Below are positions 41,023 to 50,115 of a stretch of DNA of 64,000 nt, piece by piece; position 1 is the stretch's first letter; the number at the start of each line of letters is the position of its first letter. The stretch spans positions 186,001 to 250,000 of the forward strand of contig NZ_BAABGY010000007.1 in the NCBI RefSeq assembly GCF_039541815.1. The letters run 5' to 3'. Under the pieces are notes generated by a model, which was not told the origin of the DNA, searched no databases, and was given only the letters and a program-made list of their open reading frames with translations. A program made the position numbers and the translations under genes. This DNA is from Flavisolibacter amylovorans (lineage in GTDB: Bacteria; Bacteroidota; Bacteroidia; Chitinophagales; Chitinophagaceae).

Positions 41023-42513
41023 ATGAAACGCAGTTCCAGGAAACCGAGCCAGCGCATCGGGAAGAGCATCTTCCCGGTACTGTTCGCTGTGTCCGTTTCC
41101 GGGTTTCTGCTGCTCAGCACCGGCTTCTCGAGGCAGCCCGGTAGCCGGAAACCCAATATCATCGTTATCCTGATCGATGACGCTGGCTACGTCGATTTTG
41201 GCTTTATGGGCTCCAAAGACCTGCCAACGCCCCAGCTGGACGCGCTCGCTGCCCGCTCCGTCCGGTTTACCAATGCCTATGTTACCGCTTCCGTTTGCAG
41301 TCCGTCACGGGCTGGCCTGCTCACCGGCAGGTACCAGCAGCGCTTCGGCTATGAATGCAACGAAGGAGCGGGCTATACCGGGATCGATACCACGCAGACC
41401 CTCCTGGCGAGCGTGCTTCGGGAAAGCGGCTACAAAACCGCTGCGTTCGGTAAATGGCACCTGGGCTTCGAACCTGCACAGCATCCGTTGCAACAGGGAT
41501 TCGACTACTACTACGGTTTTCTGAGCGGCGGCCGGAGCTATTTCTACCATCCCGCCAAAGACGACCGGCAGGGCGACCGGAACGCGCTCGAGGAAAACGG
41601 GAAGCCCGTGCGCTTCGAGGGCTACCTGACGGATGTGTTGGGCGATAAGGCCGCGGGCTTCATCCGGCAAAACAAGGAACATCCCTTCTTCCTGTACTGG
41701 GCGCCTAATGCCGTGCACACACCGATGGAGGCCACCACGGAAGACCTCAAGCTGTTCGAAAAACATCCGCGCCAGAAGCTGGCGGCCATGACCTATGCCC
41801 TCGACCGGTCGATAGGCCGAATCATCACCGAGCTGAAACAGCAAGGCATTTACGACAACACGCTGCTCTTCTTCCTGAGTGATAACGGCGGTGCATACAA
41901 CAATCAATCAAGCAATGGTCCGCTCAAAGGGTTCAAGGGAAACAAGTATGAAGGCGGGTTGAAGGTGCCATTCCTGGTAAGCTGGCCGGGGAAGTTCCGC
42001 GGCGGCGCAGACTTCGGTGGCCTGACCTCCTCGCTGGACGTTTTTGCTACGGCCCTCGATGCAGCTGGCCTTCCCCGAAAGCCGCGTTCCCTGGATGGCG
42101 TGAGCCTGTTGCCCTTCCTGACAAAGCCGCGGGCGGACGCACCGCACGCGGAGTTGGCCTGGCGCAAAGACGCGGAAGCTGCGATCCGGTTCAACCAGTA
42201 TAAGATGATCCGCGTGAGGGGGCTAGGCGAGCGGCTGTATGACCTGGAAACGGACCCGCAAGAGCAGAACGACCTGCGTTTCCAAAAGCCGGAGACCTTC
42301 GGCCTGCTGGCCAGGAAGCTGGAGCAATGGGAAAAAGACAAGACGGTCCCACGCTGGACCGAAGGCGCCACCTGGGATACCATTACCCTGATGATCCACG
42401 ACGACCTCATGAACAATCGCAGGATACGCGTCACCAATCCCGGTGAACTGGAGCAACTACGCACGCAACACCAACTACCCAAATCCCAAAAAATCAGCCA
42501 TGATATCGAGTGA
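41023..42513 (+). CDS. Exported sulfatase (S1 family), first of the locus
   Basis: The 496-residue protein starts at the ATG at 41023 with a basic n-region and hydrophobic stretch (FPVLFAVSVSGFLLLSTGF). The N-terminal metal motif is IVILIDDAGYVDFG. The active-site motif is SVCSPSRAGLLTGRY, C-type, with the future formylglycine at Cys92. The later blocks FGKWHLGFEPAQHP and FFLSDNGGAYNNQ are also conserved. It should remove sulfate esters from carbohydrate in the periplasm or at the surface; the exact S1 subfamily cannot be assigned by eye. Its last 14 bases overlap the gene for a small membrane protein, and the hybrid two-component sensor follows. Confidence 0.92.
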   Translation: MKRSSRKPSQRIGKSIFPVLFAVSVSGFLLLSTGFSRQPGSRKPNIIVILIDDAGYVDFGFMGSKDLPTPQLDALAARSVRFTNAYVTASVCSPSRAGLLTGRYQQRFGYECNEGAGYTGIDTTQTLLASVLRESGYKTAAFGKWHLGFEPAQHPLQQGFDYYYGFLSGGRSYFYHPAKDDRQGDRNALEENGKPVRFEGYLTDVLGDKAAGFIRQNKEHPFFLYWAPNAVHTPMEATTEDLKLFEKHPRQKLAAMTYALDRSIGRIITELKQQGIYDNTLLFFLSDNGGAYNNQSSNGPLKGFKGNKYEGGLKVPFLVSWPGKFRGGADFGGLTSSLDVFATALDAAGLPRKPRSLDGVSLLPFLTKPRADAPHAELAWRKDAEAAIRFNQYKMIRVRGLGERLYDLETDPQEQNDLRFQKPETFGLLARKLEQWEKDKTVPRWTEGATWDTITLMIHDDLMNNRRIRVTNPGELEQLRTQHQLPKSQKISHDIE

Positions 42514-42619
42514 AAAGAGCGATCCGATCGAAAAGGACACCCGGCGTTTGGGCTTCAAACTGTTGTTCATTTATGCCATGCTGTTGCTGATCTTTATTGT
42601 GTTGCTGTTTTTGTTATAG
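42500..42619 (+). CDS. Small single-span membrane protein (39 residues)
   Basis: The frame starts at an ATG inside the sulfatase gene (14-base overlap, different frame) and ends in TAG at 42619. The product has a charged N-terminus (MISSEKSDPIEKDTRRLGFK) and one strong membrane helix LLFIYAMLLLIFIVLLFLL at the C-terminus, so it is likely tail-anchored or N-in. The overlap suggests translational coupling with the sulfatase. No family is recognised. Its coding nature is supported by the charge-then-helix design and position, not by homology. Confidence 0.6.
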   Translation: MISSEKSDPIEKDTRRLGFKLLFIYAMLLLIFIVLLFLL

Positions 42620-42645
42620 CAAAAACGGCTTTTTTCGCCGGAAGA

Positions 42646-45600
42646 ATGAACGAAGCGGCAATTGCCGTGTTCGATTCACAACAATGCTTAATTTACGAGG
42701 GCTTGCCCGCTACCAATAGAAAATACCTTTGCCTGCTTATGCTTCTCTGGGTAACCGCTGCCGGTTACGCCCAGCAGGCCAGCTCGTTCATCAGCATGTC
42801 CGAAGACCTGGTGCACAACGAGGTCACGTCCATACTACAAGACAGGAAAGGGTTCACCTGGTTCGGCACCAGGGGCGGCTTGCAACGCTTCGACGGGTAC
42901 GAGAAAAAGCTGCTTAAGTACGACATCGGAAAGGGCAACAACCTGCTGAGCCAATCCGTAGAAGTACTGCACAACGGGAAGGACAACAACCTGTGGATCG
43001 GCACCAAGTCGGGTGGCCTCAGCGCCTACCATCTCGAAACCGGGATGATCACCAACTACCCGAACACCCATGCAAACAAAGGCGGTTTCGATGCCGACTA
43101 TATCCTTTCGCTCCTGGATACCGACAGCGAGAAATTGTTCGTTGGTACCTGGAAGGGCTTTCAATACCTCGATAAGAAAACGGGGAGATTCCATATTCTA
43201 AACAGCGCCTGGAAAACATTCGATATTCAGCCCGACGGGAAGAAGGGCTACTGGCTCGCAACCGATAGCGGGCTGAAGCACCTAAACCAGGCCCTGGTGA
43301 ACGACCGGTCCTACGACTTCGGTATCCCTGGATTGGACATTACCTGTATCGTGGCCGATTCGTCGTCGGGCTGCTTATGGATCGGCTCCTGGGAAAAGGG
43401 GGTGTTCCGGTTCGACACGCAAACCAAAGGGTTCGTCAACTACCGCCACCACGACAATGACCCGGCGTCGCTGAGCTCCAACAACGCCTACCGGATCGCG
43501 CTTGATTCGCGGGGAACCCTGTGGGTGGGAACCTGGGGCCAGGGTTTGAACAAGTTCCGGCGGGCCGACAGCTCGTTTGAACGGATCGACCTGAATACCC
43601 CGGGGCTGTTCACCCACGACAGCAAGATCATATTGGCCATCAAGGAAGATGCATCGGGCCTGCTTTGGATCGGTACCGACGGCGCCGGCGTGTTCAAGCT
43701 GGACCTTCACCAGAAGCCCTTCAACAATATCGGCGCAAAGGGTGGCGAGCTGCACGGGGGCACGCACGTATTGTCGGTGTATGTGGATCCGGCCCGGAAG
43801 CTGTGGCTGGGAACACGAGGCGGCGGGATCCTGTACTCGTCCGACTGGAAAACTTTCAACACCTTAACCGTTACACCCACCGTTGCCGTGCCTTCGAACA
43901 GCATATTGAGCCGCGCGTTCCTGCAGGACGGCGATGACCTGTGGATCGGCACCATCAAAGGGTTGTTGCGCGTCCGGAATAAAGGCGGCGTTCCGGTACC
44001 GCAGGATCTGTTTGTTCCCGACAGCAGTACCAACAGTATCGGCGACCGGAAGATCAATGTATTGGTCAAGGATCGGAGCGGTAAGATCTGGATCGGTACC
44101 CAGGAGAACGGCCTGAGCTGTATCACCGGGTTCGACAAGCGAAACAGGCCCGTGTTCCGGAACTACTTGCCGGGATTTGGCATCAAGGGAGCGCTGCAGA
44201 ATGCACGCGTCAGCGCCATGCTGGTGGACTCAAAAAACCGGCTCTGGGTGGGTACGTATAAAGGGCTTTACCTGTACGATGCTTCCGCCGATAATTTCCG
44301 CATGTTCCTGCAAACGGGCGAGCAGGGAAGAACGCTCAGCAACAACACGATCCTCTCCCTTGCGGAAGACCGGTTCGGCAACGTATGGGCCGGCACCCAA
44401 TACGGGCTGAACAAGATCTCGGGGGTGGACGGCAACAAGCTTGTGGTGCAGCACTACACCACCCGCGAAGGCCTGCCGAATGATTATATTCATGCCATTA
44501 TCCCGGACGACCGGGGGAATGTGTGGGCCAGCACCAACAAGGGCATTGTGCGGCTCGACAGGAACAGCAAGGCGGTCTCTGTTTTCGACAAGCGTGATGG
44601 CATCCAGTCGAACGTTTTTGCCGAGAATGCCTCCTTCCGGGAGCAAAGCGGCCGGTTCCTTTTCGGTGGGGTTGAGGGCGTCACCTGGTTTTTGCCAGAC
44701 AGCATCTCGATCAGCCGCTTTGCGCCGCCGATCTATTTCACCAACCTCAAGGTCAATAACCAGCCTTATGAATTCAGGCAGGTGCAAACCGATACGGGTA
44801 TCTTGGTGAAACCGTTCTATGAAACCGAGAGCATCGCTCTCGACTACCGGGAAAACATTTTTGAAATAGAATTTGCGGCACTCGATTTCCGGGCGCCCGA
44901 CAAGAACGAGTACATGTACCAGCTCGAAGGGTTCAATACCGGGTGGGTGTATGCCGGCAACAGCCGTTCGGTTTCCTTTACCAACCTGCGGCCGGGCACC
45001 TACACGCTGAAGGTGAAGGCCACCAACAGCGATAAGATCTGGAACCCTGCGCCGCACGAGCTCCGCATCGTGATCATCCCGCCGCCGTGGAAAACATGGT
45101 GGGCCTACAGCATCTACGTCGCAGTGTTTACCCTGCTGCTCTGGCTCACCCGCTATTTCGGGCTGCGGCAGGTAGCGCTGAAGAACCAACTCTCGCTGAG
45201 TAAGTTGGCCCGGCAACAGGAGAACGAGCTGGCCGATTTCAAAGAGCGGTTATTCACGAATATCTCCCACGAGTTCCGGACGCCGCTGACGCTGATCCTC
45301 GGACCGGTGGACGACCTGCTGCAAACCAGGCAACTGGAGCGGCCGGTGGAGAAAAGCCTGCGCCTCATTCAAAAGCAATCGAAGCGGATGCTGCGTATGG
45401 TGAACCAGCTGCTCGATTTCCAGAAGGCCAAGGCAGGAAGCCTGAAGCTTTCGCTGCAGGCGGGTGAAATGGTCTCCTTTTGCCGCGACGTGTACCTGCT
45501 GTTTGCCGACGAGGCAAGCCGCCGGAACATCGCCTACAGCTTCCAGACCCAACAAAAGTTCCATTCGGTAACCTTCGATCCCAATAAGCTGGAGATCATC

Positions 45601-46785
45601 CTGTTCAATATCCTATCCAACGCATTCAAGTTCACGCCAAACGGAGGCAGCATCAAGGTCTGCGTCGGCAGAACGGAGAACGGCGACTGCGAGATATGCG
45701 TCCACGATTCCGGAAAGGGGATCCCGCCCGATGAGCTGAACCGGATCTTCGACCGGTTTTACCGGGGTAAGGAAGAGGACAGCACCACGATCTCCGGCAC
45801 CGGCATCGGTCTCTCCTTTGTTCGCGAGCTGGTGACGCTCCATGGGGGCACCATCCGCGCCGAAAGCAACGGGAGCTCGGGCAGCCTGTTCACCCTGACG
45901 CTGCCTGCGACGCTCGAACCGGAGGTCGCCACGGTTAGCGTGCCCACACCGATTCAACCTGCAAGTCAACATAATGAAAACCTGCTAAATACTGGAATTA
46001 TGTACGAAGAGAACCTGCCTGTGAACGCTGCTCCCGAGCAGCCCATCATCCTTGTGGTGGAAGACGATGCGGACATCCAGCAGTACGTTTATGAGATCCT
46101 GTCCACCTCATTCGAGGTAGTAACGGCGGCAAACGGAAGGGAAGGGGTGGAGAAAGCGCTCGAGATTGTACCGGACCTCATTGTCAGCGATATCATGATG
46201 CCCGAAATGGATGGCATCGAGTTGTGCCGCAAGCTGAAGTCGGATAAGCTGACCTCGCACATCCCCATTATCCTGCTCACGGCACTGTCCGACATGACGC
46301 ACCATGTTCAGGGCATCCGCGAGGGCGCCGATGTGTACCTGCCGAAACCGTTCAACTCGCAACTGTTGCTGGTGCACGTGCACAACCTGATCAACTCCCG
46401 GAACAAGCTGAAGGAGCTGTATGCGAAAAAGGTATTCCTGGGCACCGGCAATTTCGAAATTCAAACCTTCGAGGAGGAGTTCCTGCACAAGCTGATGAAG
46501 CTGGTGGAGGAAAACATCTCGAACAGCAATTTCAACAACGACGAACTGGCGGGCCTCATGTTCATGAGCCGCTCCACTTTTTACCGGAAACTGAAAGCAG
46601 TTACGGGTATGTCGGGGAACGAGTTTATCCGGAAAACCCGGTTGAACTATGCCGTCAAGCTGCTGGAAAGCGGCAAGTACTCCGTGACGGATGCCGCATA
46701 CGAAGCGGGTTTCAACGACATCAAGTATTTCCGGAAACGCTTCCAGGAGCAATTCAGTGTTTCTCCTTCGGAATACAAAAAATAG
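42646..46785 (+). CDS. Hybrid two-component system sensor-regulator (HTCS)
   Basis: The 1379-residue protein combines all parts of an HTCS. A signal region (NRKYLCLLMLLWVTAAGYA) leads to a periplasmic double beta-propeller of Reg_prop repeats (GxLWIGTxxxGLxxF, about 60-700) and a Y_Y_Y domain (about 740-830). A membrane helix near 825-850 precedes a histidine kinase with phospho-accepting His875 (NISHEFRTPLTLIL) and ATPase motifs HDSGKGIPPDEL and GTGIGLSFV. The receiver domain has Asp1182 (IVSDIMMPEMDG), and an AraC-type DNA-binding domain closes the protein (about 1275-1379). It should sense a sugar from the target polysaccharide and activate the locus. The N-terminus is uncertain: ATG 42646 is reported, but a TTG at 42703 would put the signal peptide closer to the start. 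Confidence 0.94.
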   Translation: MNEAAIAVFDSQQCLIYEGLPATNRKYLCLLMLLWVTAAGYAQQASSFISMSEDLVHNEVTSILQDRKGFTWFGTRGGLQRFDGYEKKLLKYDIGKGNNLLSQSVEVLHNGKDNNLWIGTKSGGLSAYHLETGMITNYPNTHANKGGFDADYILSLLDTDSEKLFVGTWKGFQYLDKKTGRFHILNSAWKTFDIQPDGKKGYWLATDSGLKHLNQALVNDRSYDFGIPGLDITCIVADSSSGCLWIGSWEKGVFRFDTQTKGFVNYRHHDNDPASLSSNNAYRIALDSRGTLWVGTWGQGLNKFRRADSSFERIDLNTPGLFTHDSKIILAIKEDASGLLWIGTDGAGVFKLDLHQKPFNNIGAKGGELHGGTHVLSVYVDPARKLWLGTRGGGILYSSDWKTFNTLTVTPTVAVPSNSILSRAFLQDGDDLWIGTIKGLLRVRNKGGVPVPQDLFVPDSSTNSIGDRKINVLVKDRSGKIWIGTQENGLSCITGFDKRNRPVFRNYLPGFGIKGALQNARVSAMLVDSKNRLWVGTYKGLYLYDASADNFRMFLQTGEQGRTLSNNTILSLAEDRFGNVWAGTQYGLNKISGVDGNKLVVQHYTTREGLPNDYIHAIIPDDRGNVWASTNKGIVRLDRNSKAVSVFDKRDGIQSNVFAENASFREQSGRFLFGGVEGVTWFLPDSISISRFAPPIYFTNLKVNNQPYEFRQVQTDTGILVKPFYETESIALDYRENIFEIEFAALDFRAPDKNEYMYQLEGFNTGWVYAGNSRSVSFTNLRPGTYTLKVKATNSDKIWNPAPHELRIVIIPPPWKTWWAYSIYVAVFTLLLWLTRYFGLRQVALKNQLSLSKLARQQENELADFKERLFTNISHEFRTPLTLILGPVDDLLQTRQLERPVEKSLRLIQKQSKRMLRMVNQLLDFQKAKAGSLKLSLQAGEMVSFCRDVYLLFADEASRRNIAYSFQTQQKFHSVTFDPNKLEIILFNILSNAFKFTPNGGSIKVCVGRTENGDCEICVHDSGKGIPPDELNRIFDRFYRGKEEDSTTISGTGIGLSFVRELVTLHGGTIRAESNGSSGSLFTLTLPATLEPEVATVSVPTPIQPASQHNENLLNTGIMYEENLPVNAAPEQPIILVVEDDADIQQYVYEILSTSFEVVTAANGREGVEKALEIVPDLIVSDIMMPEMDGIELCRKLKSDKLTSHIPIILLTALSDMTHHVQGIREGADVYLPKPFNSQLLLVHVHNLINSRNKLKELYAKKVFLGTGNFEIQTFEEEFLHKLMKLVEENISNSNFNNDELAGLMFMSRSTFYRKLKAVTGMSGNEFIRKTRLNYAVKLLESGKYSVTDAAYEAGFNDIKYFRKRFQEQFSVSPSEYKK

Positions 46786-46961
46786 GTTCGATTTCTATCG
46801 GATGGAGTTTGCACGTTTACACCCCTCATTTTGAAATAGCGCCGCGACCCGGTTGTCCTAATTTAGTCGCGTCTCCTGCCGGTGCATCTCCCGCCATTTT
46901 TTTTGCTTGTTGATCGGATGCAACCATCCGCTGGCATTGCAGGAACTTAAAACTCCAGACG

Positions 46962-49900
46962 ATGACCACGCGCCTTCGATTGCATGCTTCGCGGATCCTC
47001 ACACTTGTCCTGATCCTTCCTGGATTATTACTTTCCAAGGAAGGCAACGGGCAGCATGCCGACTGGGAGAACCCGCAGCTGTTTGAACAAGGTAAGGAGG
47101 CGGCCCATGCGCCCTTTATGGTCTATGCCAACAAAGCCGACGCACTTGCCGGAGACGTCGCTCGGTCACCCTTTTTTCAATCGTTGAACGGGACCTGGAA
47201 ATTTTTATACACGGATGATTTCCGCAGGCGGCCCGTCGACTTTTACGCGCCGGGGTTCAACGATGCTGCCTGGAGCAACCTGCCGGTACCTTCCAACTGG
47301 GAGCTGCAGGGTTTCGGGCTGCCCATTTATACCAACATCATCTACCCGTTTCCGAAGAACCCCCCGTTCGTAGGCAACGATAACCCGGTAGGATCCTACC
47401 GGAAAGAATTCACCGTACCGGAAGGCTGGAGCGGGAAGCAGGTGCTGCTGCATTTTGGTTCGATAACCGGCTGCGCCTTCGTGTATGTCAACGGGCAGAA
47501 AGCCGGTATGTCGAAAGCGTCGAAAACGGCAGCGGAGTTCAATATCACTCCCTACCTGCAAAAGGGCCGGAACGTACTGGCGGTGCAGGTATTCCGGTGG
47601 CACGACGGCAGCTACCTCGAAGACCAGGACTTTTGGCGGTTGAGCGGTATCGAGCGCGACGTATTCATGTATGCCTTGCCTTCCCTTTCTCTTTGGGACT
47701 TCTTCGTGAAAGCCGACCTGGATGCCCGCTATCGGAACGGAACGTTGTCTGCCGATGTCGTGCTGCGGAATTTCGACAACCGAGTGGCCGGCGATGCGGA
47801 CGTACTGATGGAGTTGTTCGATACCCAAGGCCAATTGATGTTCAGCCAGAAGAAGCGCGTAAAAGCCGGCAGCGAAAAGTCCGCTTCCGTTGCCTTTAGC
47901 GCCAGCATCCCGAATCCCCTGAAATGGAGTGCGGAAACGCCGCATTTATACAACTGCGTGCTCACGCTGCAGCAACCGTCCGGCAAAGTGATCCAAAGCA
48001 CCGCTGCCAAGGTCGGGTTCCGTAAAGTAGAGATCAGGAATGCCCAGCTACTGGTGAACGGGAAGAAGGTGATGATGCATGGGGTGAACCGCCATGAGCA
48101 CGACGAGCTGTTAGGTCATGTGCCCACAAGGGAGCTGATGCTGAAAGACATCCGGCTGATGAAGCAGTACAACATCAACGCGGTGCGTACGGCCCACTAT
48201 CCCAACGATCCCTATTGGTTGAAGCTGTGCGACGAGTACGGGCTGTACGTGATCGACGAGGCAAACGTGGAGATACACGGTATGGGTGTGCTGCCGCAAC
48301 GCAATTTCGACACCACCGTGCACCCGGCATACCTGCCCGAATGGGCACCGTCGATCATGGACCGCATCGTGCGCATGGTGGAGCGGGACAAGAACCACGC
48401 ATCGGTGGTCATCTGGAGCATGGGCAACGAGTGCGGCAACGGCAAGGTGTTTCATGATGCCTACCTGTGGATGAAGGGCCGCGATGCGGCGCGGCCGGTG
48501 CTGTTCGAGCAGTCAGACGAAGATTGGAATACGGATATCGTGAGCCCGATGTACCCCTCGATCCAGCACATGAAGAAATACGCCAACGACAGGACGAAGA
48601 GCCGGCCGTACATCATGTGCGAGTTCTCGCACGCCATGGGCAACAGCAGCGGTAATTTCCAGACCTACTTCGATATTATCAAGGCAAGTCCGCACATGCA
48701 GGGCGGCTTTATCTGGGATTGGGTGGATCAGGGAATCAAAACCAAGGATCAGCATGGACGGGCCTTCTGGGGCTATGGAGGCGACTTCGGCGCGGGCCAT
48801 CTGCAGAACGACGAGAACTTCTGCGCCAACGGGCTGGTGGCCGCCGACCGTAGTCCGCACCCCGGCATCTACGAGGTGAAAAAGGTCTACCAGGATATCA
48901 TCTTCAAAGATGTAGACTGGCGGAACGGACGCTTGCTCGTGGAGAACAACTTTGCATTTACCGATTTGTCCGGCTACGGGTTCAAATGGCAACTGCTGAA
49001 AGATGGATTGCCGGTTTCCTCGGATACGTTCTCCCTGTCCACCGCACCGGGCCTTTCGTCGGAGGTGACCGTGAAGCTGCCGGTGATGGGAAATGACGGC
49101 GAGTATATGCTCAATGTTTTTGCGATGGCGAAAGCGCCGACCGAGATGATTCCGGCTGGCCATGAAGTGGCGCGGGAACAGTTTGGAAGCAGCAGCCGTT
49201 CTTTCTTTGCCGGTGTCGCTGCGGCAAAAGGCACCCTGGAGGTGCGGCAGGCGGATAACCGGATCCATTTCAGGTCGGGCAGCATCGAAGGCAGCTTCGA
49301 TACCCGGCAGGGCAAGTTGACCGCGTACCGGTCAGGGAATCATTCCGTGATGGCAGGCTTCCCCGAGCCGTACTTCTGGCGGGCGCCCACCGACAACGAC
49401 TTCGGCAGCCAGATGCCCGCCAGGCTCGGTTTCTGGCGCAGCGCTCATGGACTGCTGCAACTCGATACCGTGATCGTGCACCAACAGGACAACGACGGCC
49501 TCCGGATTGAGTGCCGGTACCTGATGCAAGCCACCTCCGTACCGTATAGCCTCGTGTACCAGCTCCTGAACAACGGCGCGATCAAGGTGACGGCCTCCAT
49601 CGATATGGGAGACAAAAAGCTCCCGGAGATGCCCCGCTTCGGTATGCGGCTCTCCGTTCCGAAAAGCTACGAGCAAATTGACTTTTACGGCAGGGGCCCC
49701 TGGGAAAACTACAGCGATCGCAACACCGCCGCTTTTGTGGGCAGGTACCGGCAGAAGGCCGGCGAGCAATTCGTGGCCAATTACGTCCGCCCGCAGGAGA
49801 ACGGGTATAAGACCGATATCCGCTGGGTGCAGTTGTATGATGCGCAGAACAGGGGACTAAAGATCACCGGCCTGCAGCCCATTTGCTTCAGCGCGCTGCC

Positions 49901-50111
49901 CTACCTGGCCGAAGACCTGGATCCCGGTGTCACGAAGAAGCAGCAGCATCCGTCCAACCTCAACGAGCGCAAATTCACGTCGGTGCATATCGACCTCGCG
50001 CAGCGCGGCGTTGGGGGAGATAACAGCTGGGGCGCGCCTCCCCATCAGCCTTACCTGCTTACGAAGCCCAGGTACACGTATAGCTACATCATCGAGCCGC
50101 TCTCAAACTAA
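46962..50111 (+). CDS. Exported GH2 beta-galactosidase-type enzyme
   Basis: The 1049-residue protein has a signal peptide and the five-domain layout of LacZ-type GH2 enzymes: jelly-roll domain (about 45-220), Ig-like domains, TIM barrel (about 335-625) and C-terminal beta-galactosidase small-chain-like domains. The acid/base is Glu490 (WSMGNECGNG) and the nucleophile Glu554 (CEFSHAMGN). The strand VIDEANVEIHGMG is also typical. It would remove terminal beta-galactosyl (or related) residues from oligosaccharides in the periplasm. A sulfatase follows after 4 bases, so they are co-transcribed. Confidence 0.92.
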   Translation: MTTRLRLHASRILTLVLILPGLLLSKEGNGQHADWENPQLFEQGKEAAHAPFMVYANKADALAGDVARSPFFQSLNGTWKFLYTDDFRRRPVDFYAPGFNDAAWSNLPVPSNWELQGFGLPIYTNIIYPFPKNPPFVGNDNPVGSYRKEFTVPEGWSGKQVLLHFGSITGCAFVYVNGQKAGMSKASKTAAEFNITPYLQKGRNVLAVQVFRWHDGSYLEDQDFWRLSGIERDVFMYALPSLSLWDFFVKADLDARYRNGTLSADVVLRNFDNRVAGDADVLMELFDTQGQLMFSQKKRVKAGSEKSASVAFSASIPNPLKWSAETPHLYNCVLTLQQPSGKVIQSTAAKVGFRKVEIRNAQLLVNGKKVMMHGVNRHEHDELLGHVPTRELMLKDIRLMKQYNINAVRTAHYPNDPYWLKLCDEYGLYVIDEANVEIHGMGVLPQRNFDTTVHPAYLPEWAPSIMDRIVRMVERDKNHASVVIWSMGNECGNGKVFHDAYLWMKGRDAARPVLFEQSDEDWNTDIVSPMYPSIQHMKKYANDRTKSRPYIMCEFSHAMGNSSGNFQTYFDIIKASPHMQGGFIWDWVDQGIKTKDQHGRAFWGYGGDFGAGHLQNDENFCANGLVAADRSPHPGIYEVKKVYQDIIFKDVDWRNGRLLVENNFAFTDLSGYGFKWQLLKDGLPVSSDTFSLSTAPGLSSEVTVKLPVMGNDGEYMLNVFAMAKAPTEMIPAGHEVAREQFGSSSRSFFAGVAAAKGTLEVRQADNRIHFRSGSIEGSFDTRQGKLTAYRSGNHSVMAGFPEPYFWRAPTDNDFGSQMPARLGFWRSAHGLLQLDTVIVHQQDNDGLRIECRYLMQATSVPYSLVYQLLNNGAIKVTASIDMGDKKLPEMPRFGMRLSVPKSYEQIDFYGRGPWENYSDRNTAAFVGRYRQKAGEQFVANYVRPQENGYKTDIRWVQLYDAQNRGLKITGLQPICFSALPYLAEDLDPGVTKKQQHPSNLNERKFTSVHIDLAQRGVGGDNSWGAPPHQPYLLTKPRYTYSYIIEPLSN

Positions 50112-50115
50112 CTAT

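Noticed and set aside
42724..42731. TACCTTTG inside the HTCS reading frame as a promoter for an internal start at 42739
   Set aside because: An internal start would remove the basic n-region of the signal peptide; the match is likely chance within coding sequence.
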